From NCBI GenBank assembly GCA_012845835.1, contig JABAKD010000006.1, forward strand, positions 1-64,000: 64,000 nucleotides of DNA, read 5' to 3'. Within the stretch, counting starts at the first letter, position 1. Each line of letters starts with the position of its first letter. The DNA comes from Undaria pinnatifida (taxonomy: Eukaryota; Sar; Phaeophyceae; Laminariales; Alariaceae). Positions 56,701 through 64,000 of the stretch are shown one piece after another. The position numbers and the translations under genes are program-made. The notes below the pieces were generated by a model, which searched no databases, was not told the origin of the DNA, and was given only the letters and a program-made list of their open reading frames with translations.

Positions 56701-58306
56701 AAGAGGAAGAAGGAGTGTGCATCTGGGTTGATGGTCCACCGCGCAGCAACAACGAAATTACTGTCCGTACCACCTTAGTTGTCATGCGTATTCCGTGTGT
56801 TTCGTCGCATACGATACCAAGCTACACTCTCTGTAACTGAAAGTTCGTAACGGTTCGTACACAGCTGTAATTTCTTGCTAGACTGCTCGCTGAGGCGAGG
56901 TCTGGAAACCTCGCAAACCCGCCGAACTACAAATCGCCGCCGTAAATTTACGTGGTTGTCCACGCGTTATTTTTCCGAGACAAAACCGAGTTTTGGGGAA
57001 CAGGGGTGAACTAGTTACTTCGCTATTTTAAACGTTGACAAACAAGTTGACCTGGTCGTTTATACCAAAATTTCTTCAATCGGAAGGCTATAACCGTTGT
57101 ATATAGGATAATGTTGTAGAACCCATTGTCATTGTATTCGATCGCGCACCGTTGAATACCTCTCGGGTGAATTGCTTAAACCGCCGTCAGGAACTTGGGC
57201 CAGACATATTTGTCATTATAGCACATTTGTCGTTATGGCGACTGCCCTCCCGTGCTTGTGCAGGTTCCACGGCGTACTGCAAGCAACATCGTGCGTGGCG
57301 ATAGTAATGTCTTGCTTCCCTACGCAGGTGATAGACTCACGTAGTATCCTCTTCATGTTTTCGGCTCCTCTAACTTATCTTCGCAAACACGGCACCCACC
57401 TTTTGCCTGACATTTTTGCTTAATCCGCTTGTGTGCGCCTTAGTATATGACATTGTCTCATGTGTGGCAGTTTACCGCAACACACAGGAACTTTCCCAAT
57501 AAGAATGCCTCTATCACGGTGCCTTTCATTTGCCCAAGTAATAAGCTCCGATGCACAAACTGGAACCGACTCCAGGATTGCCGAACGTAATCGCTCCTCG
57601 CCCGTCCCCACGTCCGACAGTCAATCTCACGTTAGGATCACCGCCAAACTTCAATCGACGTGAACACTACTGCCGCTCTGTTATTTTCTTGTTCCCTCGA
57701 CTTGGAGTTGGGGTACTGGATTCGTGCTCTACTGGCATGTACCCTTACAAAACGTTGTTCCGTTGCTACTGACTTGCCTTCGACCGCTACGTCCTTGCCA
57801 CATTTAGCTGTGCACAGCTAGACCTGTCAATGTAGCAAAACCAACAAACCCAACAGCAATCATGAACCCATCGTGACGTTTGTTGCTGTTCAGCTGTCGC
57901 CGCTGCCTGCCTTCACACCACTGTCAATTAGGCAGCGTCCTCAAGTCGACCCGTCATGCGCAGTACGTCTCCGTTTCTGTCAATCCGGTACGTTCAACGC
58001 TATCCCAAAACAAATATGAACACCGGATGCGATACGTGTCGGCTATCATGTCATCTACGTCGGCAGTCCTTGGTGAGCCCGAAACCGTTCACGTGTACCG
58101 CCCGTAAATGACCCACCCACGATCATCCGCAACCGTAGCTACGGTCTAGCCGTACTACCATGAACGTTGGTCGTGGTATGGCCTCCCCCCTTCTACCTTC
58201 TATGTAAGGTCGAAACAACCTGCCTTGCCCAACTTGGCAGTTTATCAACATGATGCGAATACATCGATATCTCTGAAAACCGTGTGAGGTTATATCAAGT
58301 GCCACC
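53791..58306. other. long unassigned region
   Basis: ORFs of 60-175 aa occur on both strands and overlap (54394-54921 plus, 54754-55131 minus, 56014-56286 plus, 57172-57423 plus). None has a motif I know. No repeats of the families described here were found. Confidence 0.3.
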
Positions 58307-58585
58307 TTAGTTTCGAATAAGTGCATATTTTGTTCTGTTTTGCAAATAATGCGTCTCGTCGAGGCGAACTGTCTCGCGTTTAGGGTTAATCAGCTGAAAC
58401 CAATCTATTGATTGGCGAATCTGTACGGCAGGCTGCATCAAAACTCCACCACAACCAGCGACTCGTACAAACCATGCTCCCGAAGCTCCTAAAATCTCCG
58501 ACACGGCTTCCATCGTGCCAAAAATACAAGGAACCACCGTCTCCCTGATCGTGTTGGTGCTCATGACACGACGTTGTGCACACAT
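58307..58585 (-). CDS. unrecognised 92-aa ORF
   Basis: The composition is protein-like, with a hydrophobic Gly/Val centre (GASGAWFVRVAGCGGVLM) between a Thr/Glu-rich N-terminal part and a charged C-terminal tail. A second minus-strand frame (58386-58607) overlaps. No family or start signal supports it beyond the open frame. Confidence 0.25.
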   Translation of the reverse strand: MCAQRRVMSTNTIRETVVPCIFGTMEAVSEILGASGAWFVRVAGCGGVLMQPAVQIRQSIDWFQLINPKRETVRLDETHYLQNRTKYALIRN

Positions 58586-58730
58586 GACACGACGTGAACT
58601 CCCCCAAAAAACTCTAGACTATCCATCCCTCGTACTGTAACTGGAAGCATGAGCCGGGGGGAAAACGGAAAATACCAGGAGACACACTTTGTGCCCAGAA
58701 GAAAACAGTTTAGCGTGAAATAATGTTGAC

Positions 58731-58784
58731 CTAACCCTAACCCTAAAACTGACCTAACCCTAACCCTAATCCTAACCCTAACCC
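58731..58784 (-). repeat. interstitial telomeric tract, the longest in the window
   Basis: Seven CCCTAA-type units with one interruption ('aaactgacctaa') and one TAATCC variant. On the minus strand this is TTAGGG. Confidence 0.9.
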
Positions 58785-59299
58785 ATTCATCCCACAGTAG
58801 GAGTTATATTTTTTCGGCCACAATATTTCTAACCAGTTGAGCTTTTCGCGTGTGGAACTATTTGCTAGTGTGACTATCATACAAACACTTTTGGTTCGGC
58901 ACTAGCGTAGAGATCAGTCGGTCCGGTTGGACGAGCGAATGTCGTCGAAGTCATGTTTTTAGTTGGATATTATGCTTATCATGTTAAGAGCTGAGAAATA
59001 TCTGCTGCATCCCTAGCGTAGGACGGTCCATGACCTTCGCCAGTTGAGCTGGAAAGGATACGGGACCAAGCAAAAGCCGCACAGTGTCATTGTATACAAT
59101 ACCCCCACCGTAAGAACTAAAAGTTCCAAGGCTTCTCCTCAACACGATTATCGAGCCGCTGGAGGCCATCCAAATTTCACCCTCCAAATATGTCTCCTTT
59201 GTCAAAGACAACACAATCAACATCCTCATGCGACAAAGGGAGCAGGATGGTCATACATATATAAGATCATTTTTCATAAGGGATTCAGTCAGGAGTTGT
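58785..59299. other. unassigned stretch
   Basis: Nothing recognised. Confidence 0.3.
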
Positions 59300-59980
59300 T
59301 TTTAGTCTCGGCCTAAGTATGCGATTGGCGGAACTGGAATTCTCCGTCAAAAAGCTTCGTTCGATCGCCGGCTTCGGGGTCAGCTCTAACGCCCCTCGCC
59401 CTGCCGTGCCCGTTCCGCATATTGACGTGAACGCGGACGGGTACCGCGCGAGAGAAGCGAGACGTTGCAAAAATACTGGAAGTCGAGTAAAAATTGCGGA
59501 GATTATGGTTGAACCTTAATGTCTGCAGCCCGTGGATGATTTACAAAAATGGCATCGTTTCCAAACGGTATTTGCTAATGTTTGGAACTTTGCGGCGGCA
59601 TATCTCGAAAATTTGTTTTGCTTAACGTCTGCAGGGCTGGAGCGTTTGCTTGTTTTTTTTGACGTCTGCAGGGCTTGAACGAACGAAACACGTGAAAATC
59701 TTCGGGGGGTGGCTACAACGCTCCGCGCCCTTCCTTATCCGTTGGGCACCTCGACGTGAACGCGGGTGGATAATGAGCGAGACAAGGGAGAAGTTGCAAA
59801 ACCTTTGTATTTTGAGGAGGCAATCTTGCGACTCCGGTTATATGTTTTAATAACGTCCGCAGCGTCTGGATAATTTCCAAAAATAAACATTTCCAAACCT
59901 GTAGTTGCTATTTGGAATTTTGCGGTGGTAAACTCTCGAGCGTTTGTTTTGCTTGACGTCTGCACGTGTTGAGCGCGTGT
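59300..59980 (+). repeat. 335-bp tandem duplication, diverged
   Basis: Paired landmarks are spaced about 329-335 bp. They are 'gacgtgaacgcgg' (59424 and 59753), 'gaagttgcaaaa/gacgttgcaaaa', 'tttccaaacggtatttgcta' versus 'tttccaaacctgtagttgct' (about 59557 and 59890), and 'ttgcttaacgtctgcag' versus 'ttgcttgacgtctgcac'. The two units differ considerably, so this is an old duplication. Confidence 0.7.
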
Positions 59981-60177
59981 TATAATACCAGTAAAAGTAG
60001 GTCGCTCTAATTCGTCTTTTTGTATTATTGCGTTTGGTGCTGTGGAAGTGTTTCTTATTTCGAGCGTGCTTGGTCTACACGACAACCTGATGTGGGCTCA
60101 AAATCGTCAGTAGGAGTTAAATTAGTGAAGAATGTGTACAACTTCGTCGGGTGAATACGCAAATAAAAAATAATTAT

Positions 60178-60676
60178 CGTAAGATTCGTAGTCAAAACCG
60201 TCGGTGGGTCGTGATCCCACTTCTCTCTGCGTGAGCAGAGTGTTCTCACTGTTGAACTACGACGGCGGAGTGTGAGACAACACGGGCTGATACAGCAGGC
60301 CGTTGACAGAGGGAGAGACAGGACAGGTTGAGATGGACTCACTCCCAGAAGTGCAAGGAGAAGGAGTTGTAGTTGTCGTTGTGTTGTTGTTGTGAGAGCG
60401 GTGGGCGAGCAGTTGTCGGTGCTCCCTCAGCTCTCGGATAAAAGGAACAATCCAGCGGGACCTTCCAAAGTCCCGCTGCGGAGAATCCGCTAGGCGGTGT
60501 ATCCGCCGCGGAGGATCCGTCAGCGGAACGTGGAGGGGAAGGCTCCGTGGCGTGTTCTAGACATGACAATCTCCCGTGTTCCCCAAGCGATCCTTCCAGA
60601 AACGATGTCTGGAAGGTTGAAGGGATTTCGACATTTTCCCTAGGCGTGTTGGTTCGGGGACATGGTATCCACATCA
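60178..60676 (-). mobile_element. candidate 3' LTR of the Ty3/gypsy fossil
   Basis: On the minus strand a G-rich polypurine-like CTGGGGGG is followed by TGATGTGGATACC, which would be the LTR start (60676). A TATA-like TTTTATCC lies about 230 bp in, and the far end is near an 'acgaatcttacg' phrase at about 60178. The 5' LTR is outside the window, so the far boundary and the identity are provisional. A second polypurine-like tract near 62089 is the alternative. Confidence 0.35.
60197..60266 (-). ncRNA. tRNA-like cloverleaf sequence
   Basis: 70 nt on the minus strand fold as acceptor GCCGTCG/CGACGGT, D stem GTTC/GAAC, anticodon stem CTCTG/CAGAG and T stem GTGGG/CCCAC, all paired. The anticodon loop has six bases instead of seven and the T loop is ATCACGA rather than TTCRA. 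It is probably not a working tRNA. It lies within the candidate LTR. Confidence 0.35.
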
Positions 60677-62482
60677 CCCCCCAGTTTTAGTGGTGATAGA
60701 GCTCGAACTCCACCAAAACTCAAAAGTAACGGGACCATAGACAAGAGTAACAACACGTCTAGTGGATATACAAACTTCCAGTGGCGATTCGCTAACGCTC
60801 GGCAGTTTGTACACTCCTTTGGACAAGATGGACAAGACAGCATGACAAACTGACAAACTGCTGTAGTACCGTAGACATGTGGATACAAATCCGGACAACA
60901 TAGGATCGGACATGATAAAATATAGCGAATGACAAGAGCATAATCCTTTCGCATGCGGTATGTTCAAATACATATCGCGGACATTGCGGCTGGCCAGCTG
61001 TGGATTACGACAAAATATTGAAAAATGATCCTGGACAGGGGCGTGCGAGAGCAACGACAATAAATAAATAACCCGGGTTTATTAGCAAAAATATGCTAAT
61101 TAGACGCACGCTACACGAAACGAGTGTGTATACTCATCGTGTGGACAACATGGCTGAAGGCTCAACAGGCGTGACATGAGTCGTATATGCTGGAAAGCAA
61201 AACGACTTACCTGACGGAGACAATAAATTATACACCAAACATGTTATACTGCGACAAGGACATTTGGCTGATCACACTACACTTGGCATCTGATGGGTGT
61301 TCGAGACCGAATCAGAAGTCAATTGTGGTACACATCAGTTAGTTGGCATCTGATGGGTGTTCGAGACCGAATCAGGAGTCAATTGTGGTACACATAACAG
61401 CCTGGGCGGTGACCGAAGTCGACACGAGACAACCGCCAACAGTATACATTTCAGGGTCGCATCCATATAAAAAATACTAGAAAAAAAAAAATGGATAAAA
61501 GGCGACAAGTTGACTGACAGTAATCGTGCTTACGGGCATTATGCCGCAGATGTGCAACGATATCGGAGTGTGCAGTGGGAGACATACAAACGTTCGACAG
61601 ACGGACACATAATGTATGCCGTAGTTCATCTGTGTCTGTATCAAATACAGATCGTAACAGAATGAGGCATTTTTCAAAGACAAATGGTGTGCGCGAACGC
61701 TGGATATTTATTATCAATCCAACCACTGGTGTGCTACGGTGCCGAGTACTTTTCAGTACTGAAGAGACAAGTGCCCAACGACAACAGAAGACATGGGAAC
61801 GACCCCCCATAAAGCGATGGGAATCGGGTGTCTTACGTCTATACATCGCGCCAATAAGTGCTAACCTCAGGTTGTACGATACTTACAGTGCATACAGAAG
61901 GCAATGCGCAAGAAACCAAACTGCTGAGAATCAAAAGAAAACAAACGAAACCAACAAACTACGCAGGGCACTGCGAATGGCGACATAACGAAGTCACGAG
62001 AATACTCGTGTGACAGGACGCCGAAGACATTGACAAGTTGGCACACACACTAGACACATGCTCCTTTTGGCTATGCTAGACCTGACGGTCACCCCCCCTG
62101 CAATTGAGGTGATTTGGTATTTACCATTGCAGGCCTAATGGTACTAGTCAAACTAGTACAGTGGACAGTCTCAATCGCGGGATCAAAACATGCCGCTGAG
62201 CTGGAAGCCAAAATACAGGGAAGTCAACAAAAAGACATAAGGTGCTAAGAATACAGTTCACCACGGAGGGCGAGGACAATACTTTAGAGTGCGCGGTACT
62301 CGCACTGGACAACAGACAAGCCATGAGGTGACTACACCTTAAAAGAAAACAACTCCCGCAGGAGCTTGACACATATGATGGAACAAATAGCACAGGGCTG
62401 ACATCAGTAGTTGCTCAGTCTGATGTGACAAAATAAAGCGCTAAAACAAGACAAGACGATACAAGAAAAGCCCATTAAAGTG
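60677..62482 (-). mobile_element. 3' non-coding part of the Ty3/gypsy fossil (probable)
   Basis: Lies between the pol fragment and the candidate LTR. Only short ORFs without motifs were seen, and no envelope-like sequence was recognised. Confidence 0.3.
61283..61395 (+). repeat. 60-bp tandem duplication
   Basis: 'ttggcatctgatgggtgttc' starts at 61283 and 61343. The second unit is complete except for its last few bases, and a single internal base differs. Confidence 0.9.
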
Positions 62483-63997
62483 CTATGGGACATCCGCGGG
62501 GACAGAATGAGACTTCCGCGTAGGAGGGTTAAATGCTGAAGAGTCCGTCGACAATACTGCAGCACGGTAGGAAGCAATCATATCTCGGCATTGAGGAATG
62601 GCGTTGACATGACGCCAGATACCCATCTGGGTAGGATAACCTTCCAACTTGAGATGATATTGGAAGTTGGTGAGAGATGCTGCTCCTACTCCCCTTTTAT
62701 GTCCATCAATACTCTCAACCGTGAACGCACCGATCATAACTTTCGACAATGAGCCTTCGAGATCGGGCACGGGAAGAGTGGTCCCTAAAAATAAATCGTC
62801 GAGCGCATCAAGGTCAGGGGCAGGGGACGACTTAGGGACATAGTATTTTTTCATCCGGCCAAGGTGAACAGTAATCTCGGCGGGGTTGCCATCTTTAGTG
62901 ACGCGATAAATTACGGGTGACGTTTGCGCTCGTACGGTATATGGTCCACGCCATGGGCTGATCAATTTTGGATTGGGACCATCAGCTTCAGTGTATGGGC
63001 GGTGGATTAATACCTGTTCTCCAGGTTTGAAACTGGGAAACGACAGGGTCTCATTTGCAACCGCTTGCTTATCCGCTCGCTCTTTAAGATTACGGCGGGC
63101 CAGCTCGTATGCAAATTGCAAGTTTCCGACAGTCTGTTTAGAATAGTCGAGTTGTGATTGCGGTGCGGAGGTGGACGGTACTCCAAGAATGAGATCGACA
63201 GGTAGTACAGCTGCACGTCCAAACATCAGGAAATGAGGAGTTTCCTGGAGAGTGGTAGAGTAAGCTGTATTGTGAGCCAACTGGACAAAAGGCAACAGCT
63301 CTGCCCAATAATCGCAGGACAAGTTGCTGTACATAGCCAACATATTGTGGACAGTGCTGTGTACACGCTCTAAGACAGAGTTGCCCTGAGGGCGAAAAGC
63401 GGCTGTACGCGTTTTCTTATATCCAAAAACTGATTGTAATTCCTTGACCAATTCGTTATCAAATTCTTTTCCTTGGTCGGAATGAAGTGTTTCTGGAGGG
63501 CCAAACACCGAGAACACGCGTTCGATTAGATGACGAACGATCGTGCAAGCCGCCTTATTTTCGATGGCTATCAAAATGGCAAATCGAGTAAGATGGTCGA
63601 TGACAGAAAGGATGAAGCGATTTCCTTGTGACAAGCTTTTATACTCGACAACATCAACAGCGACGTATTGGAACGCGCGCGTGACAGGGCGGTGTCCCAC
63701 AGGCAACTTGGGCGGGCGGTGGGATGACTTGCGGTGTTGGCAAGACAGACACGCTTCAATATGAGTACGGACATCCGTGGACATGGTCGGCCACCAAAAT
63801 CTATCACGAATGGTATCGAATGTTGCTTTAAAAGCTAAATGACCTCCAGACGCTGGTAGATCATGACACGAATTAATGACAATTTTTCGGAGAGATGTAG
63901 GCACTACCAGTTGATCGCGGAAAGTGCTACGCTTCCGTAAGTGACCAGGAAGGTACGACCGAAATAGCAATCCTTCATTTAAAAAGAAGTAGCTCAT
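62483..63997 (-). mobile_element. Ty3/gypsy LTR retrotransposon, pol 3' part (integrase), running off the window
   Basis: A 504-aa open stretch covers the integrase. It has a zinc-binding HHCC region (H..H, then CLSCQ) near residues 45-90 and a DDE core with VAVDVVEYK, LHSDQGKEF and the Glu in GNSVLERVH. A GPY/F-type module (PWRGPYTV) lies near residue 345 and is followed by a non-conserved tail. The order and motifs are those of Metaviridae (Ty3/gypsy) integrases. Reverse transcriptase and RNase H would lie beyond 64000. This part looks uninterrupted, which suggests a relatively recent insertion, but completeness of the whole element cannot be judged here. Confidence 0.9.
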
Positions 63998-64000
63998 GGT

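Noticed and set aside
60197-60266. Functional tRNA gene
   Set aside because: Six-base anticodon loop and non-canonical T loop; reported as tRNA-like only.
62070-62090. Polypurine-like tract as the start of the 3' LTR
   Set aside because: Kept only as an alternative: the sequence following the tract near 60676 looks more like an LTR start and has a TATA-like box downstream.

Overview
The window looks like nuclear DNA of a eukaryote with large, repeat-loaded intergenic space. It contains a spliced gene fragment with introns of several hundred bases, tRNA-derived SINEs, TIR transposons, a Ty3/gypsy fossil and many short interstitial TTAGGG tracts. The one recognisable host gene (17.6-18.8 kb) encodes a secreted parallel beta-helix protein of the GGA(I/V)(F/Y) polymorphic-outer-membrane-protein-like type. 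Such proteins are numerous in brown algae and other stramenopiles, so a stramenopile (brown-alga-like) host is my best guess. That is an inference, not proven from this sequence.

Layout. 0-8 kb: unassigned DNA with two tandem duplications, fragments of a poly-G/poly-C repeat family (called GRE here) and SINE copies. 8.3-14.6 kb: two arrays of one minisatellite, two Tc1/mariner-type elements with TA target duplications (the second carries a zinc-finger ORF and an acidic ORF), and an element-like block with TACCGTCA arrays at both sides. 14.6-16.9 kb: a medium repeat family interrupted by a SINE with a visible 8-bp target duplication, a 13-bp minisatellite, a second tRNA-like SINE and a degenerate array. 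17.6-18.8 kb: the beta-helix gene. 18.9-27.6 kb and 28.9-32.1 kb: long stretches with little that can be named. 27.6-36.2 kb: a cluster of GRE copies with very long G or C runs. 37.0-39.0 kb: a segment duplicated at 52.55-53.07 kb. The first copy carries a 1460-bp hAT-like transposon with its own two-exon ORF, and the second copy is the empty site. 39.2-49.3 kb: about 10 kb with marked purine enrichment on the + strand, made partly of degenerate tandem repeats. 50.5-51.3 kb: another degenerate array. 53-60 kb: mostly unassigned, with one long interstitial telomeric tract and a 335-bp tandem duplication. 60.2-64 kb: the 3' part of a Ty3/gypsy LTR retrotransposon on the - strand, running off the window end.

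There is no operon-like organisation. The genes present do not form one pathway, and most of the signal is mobile and repetitive DNA. The strongest discoveries are the occupied/empty-site pair that defines a hAT-like element with internal arrays and an intron-containing ORF, the GRE family with embedded homopolymeric G tracts, and the tRNA-derived SINE family with its nested insertion.
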